From NCBI RefSeq assembly GCF_023701745.1, contig NZ_JAJOZB010000001.1, forward strand, positions 8,479,001 through 8,543,000: a stretch of DNA of 64,000 bases, read 5' to 3'. Positions 33,312 to 41,159 of this stretch are shown one piece after another. The notes under the pieces were generated by a model. That model ran no database searches. It was given only the letters and a program-made list of their open reading frames with translations, and was not told the DNA's origin. This DNA is from Streptomyces sp. RKAG293 (GTDB lineage Bacteria > Actinomycetota > Actinomycetes > Streptomycetales > Streptomycetaceae). The position numbers and the translations under genes were made by a program. How positions within the stretch are numbered: position 1 is the stretch's first letter; each line of letters begins with the position of its first letter.

Positions 33312-35135
33312 TCAGAGCTGCAGGGCGGGCCGGTGGGTGCGCAGCCACTGGTCCAGGTCCAGGACGAGCTCCAGCCCCTCACGGGGGAAACGTTTCTCGC
33401 CCGAAGGTTCCAGCAGCAGACTCCGCACCGCGCGCACATCGAGCAGCTCGGCGGCCGGGCTTCCGGTGGTGAGCAGCCGGTCGACCTGGCCGGTGAGCGC
33501 GGCACGGTAGGCGGGGTCGCGGACCATTGGATAGGGGCTCTTGCGGCGGGCCAGGACCGGTGCGGGGAGCAGGTCCGCGACGACGGCGCGCAGCAGGCTC
33601 TTCTCGCGGCCGTCGAAGGTCTTGAACTCCCAGGGGGTGTTGAAGACGTACTCGACCAGCCGGTGGTCCAGGAAGGGGACCCGGACCTCCAGGCCCGATC
33701 CCATGCTGAGACGGTCGGTGCGGTCCAGCAGGCAGGGCAGGAAACGGGTCAGGTTGAGATAGCTGTCGCGGCGCAGCGCGGCCTCACCGGGCGCGGTGCC
33801 CGGCAGGTGCTCGATCTCGGCAGTTGCGGCCGCGTGCAGTTCGGCGCGGTGCGCGGGCAGATCCAGCGCCCTGGCCAGGGCGGGGTCGAGCAGCCGGGTG
33901 AGATCGGCCCGGTCCAGTACGGTGTCCCAGGGAAAGGATTCTGCCGCTGCGGCCAGAGGAGTGAACCAGCGGTAGCCGCCGAAGAGTTCATCGGCCCCCT
34001 CGCCGGACAGGGTGACCGGGAAGTGCTCGCGGACCGCGCGGAACAGCATCATCAGCGAGGTGTCGAAGTCGCCCATCGTCAGCCCGTCGCGCAGCCGGCC
34101 GACGCGGGCGCGGTGGGACGGATCCGCGAGGTCCCGGGCCGCCGGCGCGACCGTGCGGTGCGCGGTGTCCAGATGGCGCACCATCAGGTCGGCGTACGGT
34201 CCGTCCGGGTCACGCCCCATGGCGTCCTCGCCGGAGGCGCCGGCGCCCAGGTCCACCGACAGCGTGTGCAGGACGTCGGCCTCGGGGCGGGCCAGGGCGG
34301 CGATGGCGCTGGAGTCCAGCCCGCCGGACAGCAGGACGCTGACCGGGACATCGGCCCGCAGCTGTCCGGTGACGGCCCGGCCCAGCAGGGTGCGTACCCG
34401 CTCCAACGTGGTCGGAAGGTCGTCACGGTGTTCGGCGGGCGTCAGCGACCAGTAGCGGCGGGTACGCACCCCGTCGGGAGTCAGTGTCGTCACGGTGCCG
34501 GGTTCGATCTCGCGCAGCCCCGCGAAGGCGCTGCGCCCCGGCGTCTTGATCATCGGGTGGGCGGACAGCAGCAGCTCCCGCAGCCCGTCCAGCTCCAGCC
34601 GGGCCGGCACAGCAGGGTGCGCCAGCACCGCCTTGGGCTCGGAGCCGAACACCACCCCATCGCTGATCCGCGCGTAGCAGAGCGGCTTGATCCCGAACCG
34701 GTCACGCACCAGGGTCAGCCGCCGGTGCGCGGGCTCCCAGGCCGCGTACGCGAACATGCCTTCCATGCGGGCCGGAGCCTGCTCGCCCCAGGCGTCGACG
34801 GCCTGCAGCACCACCTCACTGTCGCAGCGGGTGCTGAACCGGCGCCCGCGCGCGGCCAGTTCCGCCCGCAGCTCCGCGTGGTTGTACACCTCACCGGTGA
34901 ACACCACCGCCAGCGCAGTGCTCCCGCCACGTGTCAGTACCAGCGGCTGACGCCCTCCGACGAGGTCGACGGTCGCCAGGCGGGTGTGCCCCAGCCCCGC
35001 GGCATCCCCGGTCCAGGCCGCCGAGGCATCCGGTCCCCGACAGGCCAGGGTCTCCGTCATTTCCTTGAGGGAGACCTCTTCGGTCCCCGAGGGTGCGCAA
35101 CCCGCGAACCCGGCATAGCCGGCCAGCCCACACAT
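33312..35135 (-). CDS. asnB: Glutamine-hydrolysing asparagine synthetase, class II
   Basis: 607 residues from the ATG at 35135, preceded by ggggg(a/g)ag. Mature Cys at residue 2 (MCGLAGYAG) is the Ntn nucleophile for glutamine hydrolysis; CRGPDASAAW and FTGEVYNHAELRAEL complete the glutaminase domain. The synthetase domain has the PP-loop VLLSGGLDSSAIAAL, SGEGADELFGGY and the C-terminal RVPFLDHRLVEYVF. It makes asparagine from aspartate, ATP and glutamine, or amidates a carboxylate of a secondary metabolite. No biosynthetic cluster surrounds it, so primary asparagine supply or stress amidation is equally possible. Confidence 0.9.
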   Translation of the reverse strand: MCGLAGYAGFAGCAPSGTEEVSLKEMTETLACRGPDASAAWTGDAAGLGHTRLATVDLVGGRQPLVLTRGGSTALAVVFTGEVYNHAELRAELAARGRRFSTRCDSEVVLQAVDAWGEQAPARMEGMFAYAAWEPAHRRLTLVRDRFGIKPLCYARISDGVVFGSEPKAVLAHPAVPARLELDGLRELLLSAHPMIKTPGRSAFAGLREIEPGTVTTLTPDGVRTRRYWSLTPAEHRDDLPTTLERVRTLLGRAVTGQLRADVPVSVLLSGGLDSSAIAALARPEADVLHTLSVDLGAGASGEDAMGRDPDGPYADLMVRHLDTAHRTVAPAARDLADPSHRARVGRLRDGLTMGDFDTSLMMLFRAVREHFPVTLSGEGADELFGGYRWFTPLAAAAESFPWDTVLDRADLTRLLDPALARALDLPAHRAELHAAATAEIEHLPGTAPGEAALRRDSYLNLTRFLPCLLDRTDRLSMGSGLEVRVPFLDHRLVEYVFNTPWEFKTFDGREKSLLRAVVADLLPAPVLARRKSPYPMVRDPAYRAALTGQVDRLLTTGSPAAELLDVRAVRSLLLEPSGEKRFPREGLELVLDLDQWLRTHRPALQL

Positions 35136-35436
35136 CGGCGAAACTCCCCCGCGCCTCCGCACGAGCGGCAGGCTGTACGTAGCGGGATCCGGCCCCGTGA
35201 CGCATGTGCCGGCCGCGGGTACGGATCCGCGACCGGAGTGTGCCGGCCGCCATCACTGAAACGATCAAGTCCCGATCAGGTCACCGTCGGAGCGCGGCGA
35301 GCCGGTGCGGGAGGCGTCCGGGGTGCGCCGGCAGCCGTGCCGGGCCAGAGTGGAACGGTGCGGCGGGCCCGCCGACGTGCCGCTCCTGCGGTGACGGCTA
35401 CCGTCCGAGGCAGGCGGCCGGCCCGAGGAGGCCACG
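35136..35436. other. Divergent intergenic region, nothing distinctive seen
   Basis: 301 bases between two divergent starts. It must hold both promoters, but I see no strong palindrome, hairpin or protein-coding signal. Confidence 0.5.
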
Positions 35437-36474
35437 ATGGAACCGGTGAAGGCGCTGGACCGGATCGCCTTTCTGCTGGAGCGCGCTCAGGCGGCCACGT
35501 ACCGGGTGGAGGCGTTCCGTACGGCGTCGGAGGTGGTCGCGGGGCTACCGCCCGAGGAGGTCGCCGCGCGCTCGGCGGCCGGCACGCTGCAGGCGGAGAA
35601 GGGCATCGGCCCCAAGACGGCCCAGGTCGTCAAAGAGGCGCTGGCCGGGGCCGTGCCCGGCTACCTCGAACGGCTGGAGGCGGAGGCGGCGGCACCGCTC
35701 GTGGAGGGCGGGACGGCGCTGCGTGCCCTGCTGCGCGGCGACTGCCATCTGCATTCGGACTGGTCGGACGGCGGCAGCCCCATCGAGGCGATGGGCAGGA
35801 CCGCGGCGGAACTCGGGCACGAATGGGCCGTGCTCACCGACCACTCGCCCCGTCTGACCATCGCCAACGGACTGACGGCCGAGCGGCTGCGCCGGCAGCT
35901 GGAGGTGGTGGCCGAACTGAACGAGCAGTGGGCTCCGTTCCGTCTGCTGACGGGTATCGAGTGCGACATCCTCGCCGACGGCTCCCTCGACCAGGAACCC
36001 GACCTGCTCGATCAGCTCGATCTGGTGGTCGCCTCGAGCCACTCCGAGCTGCGGATGGCGTCTCCCGCCATGACCCGGCGCATGATCAATGCGGTCGGCA
36101 ACCCGCTGATGGACGTCCTGGGGCACTGCACCGGCCGTCTGCTGTCGGGGCGGAACCGCCCGCCGTCGCAGTTCGACGCGGCAGAGGTCTTCGCGGCCTG
36201 CGCGGAGGCGGGTACGGCGGTCGAGATCAACAGCCGCCCGGAACGCCTGGACCCGCCGCGTGACCTGCTGGTCCAGGCGGTCGACGCCGGAGTGTTCTTC
36301 GCCATCGACACGGACGCCCACGCCCCCGGCCAGCTCGACTGGCAGATTCTGGGATGCGCGCGCGCCGAGACCTGCGGAGTGCCGGCGGAGCGGGTCGTCA
36401 ACACCTGGACCGCGCCCCAGCTCGGCGAGTGGACACGCACCCGGAAGGCGCCCCCGGCCGGTAACTCTGCGTGA
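35437..36474 (+). CDS. PHP-domain phosphoesterase with helix-hairpin-helix N-terminus
   Basis: 345 residues. The N-terminal 90 residues resemble the helix-hairpin-helix part of PolX-type polymerases (EKGIGPKTAQVVKEAL). The PHP phosphoesterase domain starts at GDCHLHSDWSDGGS (metal-binding HxH), continues with VLTDHSPR, LLTGIECDIL, VVASSHSELR, LGHCTG and ends with IDTDAHAP. No polymerase palm domain is present. PHP domains bind a trinuclear metal site and hydrolyse phosphate esters; a DNA-repair exonuclease-like role is suggested by the HhH but unproven. The start at 35437 is an ATG following gaggag. Confidence 0.87.
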   Translation: MEPVKALDRIAFLLERAQAATYRVEAFRTASEVVAGLPPEEVAARSAAGTLQAEKGIGPKTAQVVKEALAGAVPGYLERLEAEAAAPLVEGGTALRALLRGDCHLHSDWSDGGSPIEAMGRTAAELGHEWAVLTDHSPRLTIANGLTAERLRRQLEVVAELNEQWAPFRLLTGIECDILADGSLDQEPDLLDQLDLVVASSHSELRMASPAMTRRMINAVGNPLMDVLGHCTGRLLSGRNRPPSQFDAAEVFAACAEAGTAVEINSRPERLDPPRDLLVQAVDAGVFFAIDTDAHAPGQLDWQILGCARAETCGVPAERVVNTWTAPQLGEWTRTRKAPPAGNSA

Positions 36475-36619
36475 TGCCGAGTCGGCCGGAGCCGCCGTTC
36501 GCGGTACCGGTCCGCGCCGCTGCGGCGCCACGCGCGGCATAAGGGTGCCAACAAGAGCGAACATGCATGAACAGTGGCAAAGTGAACGGTGTCCCCCTGC
36601 GTGAGGCGAGGCTGCAGAC

Positions 36620-37447
36620 ATGGCTCCTTCTGAAAGCGCGGTCCAGGGAGCGCCGTGTTGGGTGAGCCTGACCGCCGCGGACCTGCCGGCGAGCAAGGCC
36701 TTCTACAGCCGCGTGCTCGGCTGGGAGTACCGGCCCGGATTCGGGCTCGCCGAGTACGCCGAGGCGATCAGCGAGGGCGAACCGATCGCCGGTCTCGGCG
36801 AGACGGGGCACTCCTTCGGCGTTCCGGCCTGCTGGTCGGTGCACTTCGCGGTCGACAGCGTGGACCGCGCCGCTGAGCGGATCCGTGAACGTGGCGGTAC
36901 CGTCGCCGTCGGTCCACTTCCTTTCGGTCCTGGCCGGGTGGCCTGGGCCATCGATCCGGCAGGCGCGCCGTTCGCCCTCTGGGAAGGGCCCCGGGAGCCG
37001 CACTGGACCCCCAGAGGTGGCGGTCGCGGGCTGTGGATCGAGCTGCACACCCGGGATGTCTTCGCGGCGGCGATCTTCTACAGCCAGGCCCTGGGCTGGG
37101 ACACCGAACCACCCGAGCGCTGCACCCTGCGGTACGAGAACGACCAGGTGTTCGTCGACATCAACGGCCGCACGGTGGCCGCCCTGCACGGCGGCGCGGT
37201 GGAGGAGGCCCCGGACCCGAAGGTCCGCCCGCGCTGGCAGGTCACCTTCAGAACCCCCCACCCGAACCTGGCCGCCGAACGCGCCGCAGCGGCGGGCGGC
37301 GCGATCGTCAGCGCGCCGGACGACACCGCTCCGGGTCTGGCGACACTCCTGCGGGATCCGGAGGGCACGTTGTTCAGCGTCGCCGCGCAGACCGCGGAGA
37401 TCGGCCCGGAGGAAGCGACGCCCCACCTGCCGTCCGACACGATCTAG
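36620..37447 (+). CDS. Two-domain VOC (glyoxalase-fold) protein
   Basis: 275 residues with two VOC modules. The first has WVSLTAADLPASKAFYSRVLGW and FAVDSVDRAAERIRERGG; the second has WIELHTRDVFAAAIFYSQALGW and FRTPHPNLAAERAAAAGGAI. The tandem layout resembles the mycobacterial CFP30B/27-kDa-antigen group of hydrolases or binding proteins. Metal and substrate cannot be predicted from the sequence alone. Its TAG stop codon falls inside the left terminal repeat of the MITE-like element at 37444. Confidence 0.85.
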   Translation: MAPSESAVQGAPCWVSLTAADLPASKAFYSRVLGWEYRPGFGLAEYAEAISEGEPIAGLGETGHSFGVPACWSVHFAVDSVDRAAERIRERGGTVAVGPLPFGPGRVAWAIDPAGAPFALWEGPREPHWTPRGGGRGLWIELHTRDVFAAAIFYSQALGWDTEPPERCTLRYENDQVFVDINGRTVAALHGGAVEEAPDPKVRPRWQVTFRTPHPNLAAERAAAAGGAIVSAPDDTAPGLATLLRDPEGTLFSVAAQTAEIGPEEATPHLPSDTI

Positions 37448-37617
37448 GCCGGGTCTGACAAATAGCGGCGTCCGCCCGGAGGGCGGGGCCCGGGGCGTCT
37501 GGTGCGTGCGATCGCAAGGCGGAGGGTCGTCCTCGTACCGGGGTACGTGGATGAGCCCGACAACTGGGGGCACCTCCCAGCGGTAGCTGGGGGAGGGATT
37601 TGTCCGACACGGCCTAG
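37444..37617. mobile_element. 174-bp MITE-like element with 20-base terminal inverted repeats
   Basis: The left end ctaggccgggtctgacaaat and the right end (reverse complement ctaggccgtgtcggacaaat) match at 18 of 20 positions. Both ends start with CTAG, a likely target duplication as used by IS5-type elements. The interior is non-coding and holds an internal hairpin (ctcccagc...gctgggg at 37574-37592), a motif I recall as frequent in Streptomyces genomes. The element sits exactly between two convergent genes and supplies both stop codons (TAG at 37445-37447 and at 37614-37616). No transposase is encoded, so any movement would need one supplied in trans. Confidence 0.72.
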
Positions 37618-38156
37618 GCCGAACCGCCGGGTTCGGGGAGCTGTGCGTGCTGGTACAGGGCGAACAGCATGCCGTGCACCGGCTCGGACTCGGCGTCCTC
37701 CTCGGTCTCGTCGATCAGCCGGGCCAGCTTCTCGCCGAGGCGTTGCGCCTTCGCGGGGCTCAGGTGCAGGTGGCGCAGGGTCAGATGGGTTTCGGCGGGG
37801 GAGCGGTCCAGCTCCTGGGCGACCGCGCCGAGCATCGCCGCCGTGCCGGCCGCCTCGGGTTCGGCGACGATCATGCGCCGGGCGACGCGCTGGTAGTACT
37901 GCTCGGTGCCGCCCCGGACCTGGCGGGTCTCGGCGATGTGGACGAGGCCGGCCGTCCGCAGCACCTTCAGGTGGTGTGCGACGTTGCCCTTGGCGGTCTC
38001 GAGGTGCGCCGCGAGCTGGCTGATGGTGGCGGGGCGACGGCCCAGCGCGAACAGCAGCCGTTGGCGCAACGGGTGGGCGAGCGCCGCGAACTGCTCGGGC
38101 GAGCTGATCTCCTGGACTTCGTGAGGCGTCGGGGAGTAAGGCGGTTGCTCGGACAT
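37614..38156 (-). CDS. ArsR-family winged-helix regulator
   Basis: 180 residues from the ATG at 38156 (a TTG at 38171 is an alternative). The winged helix has ALAHPLRQRLLFALGRRPAT, ISQLAAHLETAKGNVAHHLKVL and the wing QVRGGTEQYYQRV. The C-terminal 80 residues are helical (LHLSPAKAQRLGEKLARLID). No Cys metal site is visible, so it is of the non-metal-sensing ArsR group. It diverges from the S41 peptidase gene with a 57-base gap, which fits auto- and co-regulation of that gene. Its stop lies in the right terminal repeat of the MITE-like element. Confidence 0.86.
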   Translation of the reverse strand: MSEQPPYSPTPHEVQEISSPEQFAALAHPLRQRLLFALGRRPATISQLAAHLETAKGNVAHHLKVLRTAGLVHIAETRQVRGGTEQYYQRVARRMIVAEPEAAGTAAMLGAVAQELDRSPAETHLTLRHLHLSPAKAQRLGEKLARLIDETEEDAESEPVHGMLFALYQHAQLPEPGGSA

Positions 38157-38213
38157 GCGCCAAGTGTCCAATACTCTTGACGCTTTGGGAAGGGCGGTGT
38201 TCTACTCCCTGCC

Positions 38214-39128
38214 ATGACCATTCTGACGCAGACCAGCACCGTTCCCGTCGTCGAGGAGACGGCCCAACTCCTCCTGGATCACTACGTTTTCCCCGAAGCG
38301 GCCGAGCTCCTGGCGACCCTGCTGCGGCGGCGCCTCGCCGACGGGGCGTACGACGTCGACAGCGCGGAGGAGCTCAGCCGACTGGTCACCGAGGACCTGC
38401 AGTCGGTCAACGGCGACCGGCACCTGCGGCTGCTCCATCACGCCGAACCGGTGCCGAAGGAGAAGGGCGCTGCCACCCTGACCTCCATACGCAGGGATTT
38501 CGACGCCCAGCTCGGCGGAGTTCCCCGGGTGGAGCTGCTGGACGGCGGGGTGGCCCTGCTGGAGCTGACTCCCATGCTCTTCCCGCTGGCATGGGCCGCC
38601 GAGCCGCTGGCGGCCGCCCTCACCCTGGTCGCCCGGGCCGACGCCCTTGTTCTGGATGTTCGCGGCAACGGCGGCGGGGACCCGGACACGGTCGCGTTCA
38701 TCTGCAGCTATCTGCTCGACGAGCGCACCCACCTCAACACCATGCACTGGCGCGACGGTGAACGGTTGGAACAGTCCTGGAGCCTGCCGTACGTCCCCGG
38801 AGCACGCTTCGGCGGCAGCAAGCCGCTGTACGTGCTGACCAGCGGCCACACCTTCTCCGCCGCTGAGGAACTGGCCTACGACCTGCAGCAGTTGGGCCGT
38901 GCCGTCGTCGTCGGCGAGGTGACGCGCGGCGGTGCGCATCCCCGCCAGGGCTGGACGGTGCACCCGCATCTGGAGGCGAGCATCCCGACCGGCCGGGCGA
39001 TCAACCCCGTCTCCGGCACCGACTGGGAGGGCACCGGCGTACAGCCGGACGTCGCCTGCACCGCTGCCGAGGCCCTCGACCGTGCCCACGCCCTGGCCCG
39101 TACCCGGTTGACGGCCGCCACCGACTGA
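38214..39128 (+). CDS. S41-family (tail-specific/IRBP-like) peptidase
   Basis: 304 residues. An N-terminal helical segment (VVEETAQLLLDHYVFPEAAELLATL) as in IRBP-like S41 proteins precedes the catalytic core: LVLDVRGNGGGDPDTV, VLTSGHTFSAAEELAYDLQQ with the Ser nucleophile, and VGEVTRGGAHPRQGW. It carries no signal peptide or PDZ domain, suggesting a cytoplasmic or unusually exported enzyme. Substrate unknown. The divergent ArsR gene is its probable regulator. The ATG at 38214 lies close to a CTTGACG -35 candidate at 38175. Confidence 0.86.
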   Translation: MTILTQTSTVPVVEETAQLLLDHYVFPEAAELLATLLRRRLADGAYDVDSAEELSRLVTEDLQSVNGDRHLRLLHHAEPVPKEKGAATLTSIRRDFDAQLGGVPRVELLDGGVALLELTPMLFPLAWAAEPLAAALTLVARADALVLDVRGNGGGDPDTVAFICSYLLDERTHLNTMHWRDGERLEQSWSLPYVPGARFGGSKPLYVLTSGHTFSAAEELAYDLQQLGRAVVVGEVTRGGAHPRQGWTVHPHLEASIPTGRAINPVSGTDWEGTGVQPDVACTAAEALDRAHALARTRLTAATD

Positions 39129-39167
39129 CGAGCCCCAGGGCTCCCGGCAGCGGGAATCCGGGGGATT

Positions 39168-40022
39168 TCAGCCCCGGATCCGGTCCAACTCCCGTTCCGC
39201 GAAAGCGCGGAAGCTGCGCGGGGCGCGGCCCGTGAGGCGCTGGACGGTGTCGGTGGTGCGGTCCTCGGCGCCTTCGGCGATGGAGCGGTCCATGCCGGCG
39301 AGCATCGCGGCGAACCCGGCGGGCATGTCGGCGGCCAGGCGGTCGTGCATCTGCTCGTAGGTCAGCCGCTCATGGGTGACGGTGCGGCCGGTGGCCCGGG
39401 TGAGGACGGCGGCGATGTCGTCGTAACTCAGCGCCTGTGGCCCGGTGATGATCAGGTCGGTGTTCGGGGCCTGTGCCGCGGTCAGTGCGTGCACGGCGAC
39501 GGCGGCGATGTCGTCGGCGTCGACGAACCCGACGCGCCCCTCACCGGCCGCTGTTCGGATGGTGCCGTCCGCTCTGATGGTCCGGGCGTGCGCGTGGTCG
39601 CCGGTGAAGTTCTGCATGAACCACGAGGGCCGCAGGACCGCCCACTCGGAGAACAGGCCGGGCAGGGCCTCGTGCACCTGCCCCACGGCGGGGCCGCCGG
39701 CGGGGATCGCCGACGAGCTGAGCAGGACCGCCCGGTGGACGCCCGCGGTGCGGGCCTGCCGGAGAAAGGGCAGCATGACGGCTGCCGGATCGGGAGCGCC
39801 GAGCGGCGGGATGAGATAGACCCGGTCCGCGCCGTCGAGCGCGTCTTCGAAGGAGGTGGGGTCGTCCCAGTCGAACCGCACGGGAACGGCCCCGGCCACG
39901 GGGGTGGCGCGGCGGCCGGCGGCCCGAACGCGCCGCCCTTCGGTGGCCAGCCGGGCGGCGACGCGGCTGCCGGTGGTGCCGGTGGCACCGATGACCAGGG
40001 TGAACTTCTCCGACTCGGCCAT
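39168..40022 (-). CDS. NmrA-like NAD(P)-binding protein
   Basis: 284 residues from the ATG at 40022. It starts with FTLVIGATGTTGSRVAARL (Rossmann dinucleotide motif), then DWDDPTSFEDALDGADRVYL, HRAVLLSSSAIPAG, WAVLRPSWFMQNF and FVDADDIAAVAV, as in the atypical SDR/NmrA group that includes QOR-like quinone reductases and redox sensors. The conventional Tyr-x-x-x-Lys of SDRs is absent. The SnoaL gene lies immediately upstream, sharing one base at the junction, so the two are co-translated. The divergent TetR gene (40537), disrupted here, is their likely regulator. Confidence 0.85.
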   Translation of the reverse strand: MAESEKFTLVIGATGTTGSRVAARLATEGRRVRAAGRRATPVAGAVPVRFDWDDPTSFEDALDGADRVYLIPPLGAPDPAAVMLPFLRQARTAGVHRAVLLSSSAIPAGGPAVGQVHEALPGLFSEWAVLRPSWFMQNFTGDHAHARTIRADGTIRTAAGEGRVGFVDADDIAAVAVHALTAAQAPNTDLIITGPQALSYDDIAAVLTRATGRTVTHERLTYEQMHDRLAADMPAGFAAMLAGMDRSIAEGAEDRTTDTVQRLTGRAPRSFRAFAERELDRIRG

Positions 40023-40444
40023 CAGTTGCTCCCGGCGAAGTGGGCGGCGGGGTTCTGGACGGCGAGCGGGTTCCAGTAGTCGCGGTAGCCGGTGATGAGC
40101 CCGTTCCTGACGGTGACCACGGCGATGTAGGTCATGTCGAAGGGGCTGTCGGTCTCCACCAGGCGTCCTACACCGCGCATTTCGACCACGATGGTCTCCG
40201 GGGCGACGGTCTGGTGGATCTCCACGGAGGGGAAGTCGTGCAGGTCTATGTGGTCGGGGTAGCCGCTCATGTACTGGGTGACGGCCGCCTTGCCCTCCAG
40301 GCGCTTCGGCCAGCCGTCCGGGGCGAAGGGGAACTCGAGGACTCCGTCCTCGTCCCACAGGTCGGTCCAGGCGGTGATGTCCTTGTCCAGCAGCAGCTGC
40401 AGTCCGTGGCGGAAGAGGTCCGCCGGTGCGGTGGTCACGCTCAT
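40022..40444 (-). CDS. SnoaL/NTF2-like protein
   Basis: 140 residues of cone-shaped NTF2/SnoaL fold: FRHGLQLLLDKDITAWTDLW, LEFPFAPDGWPKRLEG, MSGYPDHIDLHDFPSVE, TIVVEMRGVGRL, YIAVVTVRNGLITGYRDYWNPLA. Such proteins act as polyketide cyclases, ketosteroid-isomerase-like enzymes or ligand-binding proteins. It is the first gene of a two-gene unit with the NmrA protein, divergent from a TetR gene, a common layout for small-molecule detoxification pairs. Substrate unknown. Confidence 0.86.
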   Translation of the reverse strand: MSVTTAPADLFRHGLQLLLDKDITAWTDLWDEDGVLEFPFAPDGWPKRLEGKAAVTQYMSGYPDHIDLHDFPSVEIHQTVAPETIVVEMRGVGRLVETDSPFDMTYIAVVTVRNGLITGYRDYWNPLAVQNPAAHFAGSN

Positions 40445-40536
40445 GGTTGCTCCATCCCGTACGATACGGACCGTGGGTCCGTTTCATAGGAGAGACGATA
40501 CGGACCCGGGGTCCGCTTTGCAACTGGAGGAACCGC

Positions 40537-41129
40537 ATGACCGAACGCAAGCCACGCGCGGACGCCACGCGCAACCGGGAGGCCGTCCTCGCCGCCGCCG
40601 ACACACTCTTCGCCGAGTGCGAGAGCCCTGAGTCGGTCACCATGGCCGACATCGCGGTGGCGGCCGGCGTCGGCAAGGCGACGCTCTTCCGCGGCTTCGG
40701 CGACCGCACCGGTCTGATCCAGGCGCTGTACGAGACGCGGCTCGCGCCGATCCGGCTCGCCGCCGAGGAGGGGCCCCGCCGCTGGGGCCCACCACCCCGC
40801 CCCTCCAGCGGGTGCCCGCCCTCCTCGACGCCGTTCTGTGCTTCAAGCTCGACAACCGCCACCTCGCCCTGGCGCTGGAGGGAACCGGCGGCGACAGCCC
40901 CTATGCGGCAGAGCACTACGCGCTATGGCACGGCACCCTCAGGACCGCGCTGGAACAGATTCCGGGATTCGCCGACAGCGACTTCACCGCCCACGCGCTG
41001 CTCGCCACCACCCGCGCCGACCTCGTGGAACACCTCGTCGGCCAACAGCGGACGACTCGCGAGCAGTTGCGGGCCGACCTGGCGGCTTTCACCGCCAGAG
41101 TCCTGCGATCGCGGGCGACGGACGGTTGA
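40537..41129 (+). pseudogene. TetR-family regulator, disrupted by a one-base frameshift
   Basis: The first frame gives a good TetR DNA-binding domain (ATRNREAVLAAADTLFAE, VGKATLFRGFGDRTGLIQAL) to about codon 78. It then becomes Pro/Ser-rich junk. A second frame picks up at about 40771 and reads PLGPTTPPLQRVPALLDAV, CFKLDNRHLALALEGTGGD, with a normal TetR C-terminal domain to the stop at 41129. Restoring one base in the ggggcccc run near 40771-40777 gives an intact 197-residue protein. Either the gene is inactivated or the base was lost in sequencing. It diverges from the SnoaL/NmrA pair. Confidence 0.85.
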
Positions 41130-41159
41130 TCCGGGGTCCCTCGTAGGGTGTTCGGGCCG

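Noticed and set aside
32835..36263. An 1142-codon plus-strand open frame
   Set aside because: It crosses thiolase and asnB on the opposite strand and the PHP gene in another frame, all with intact motifs; it is a long stop-free stretch caused by GC content.
37574..37592. The ctcccagc/gctgggg hairpin as a simple terminator for the VOC or ArsR gene
   Set aside because: It lies inside a larger inverted-repeat-bounded element, so it is better explained as part of that element, although it may also terminate transcription.
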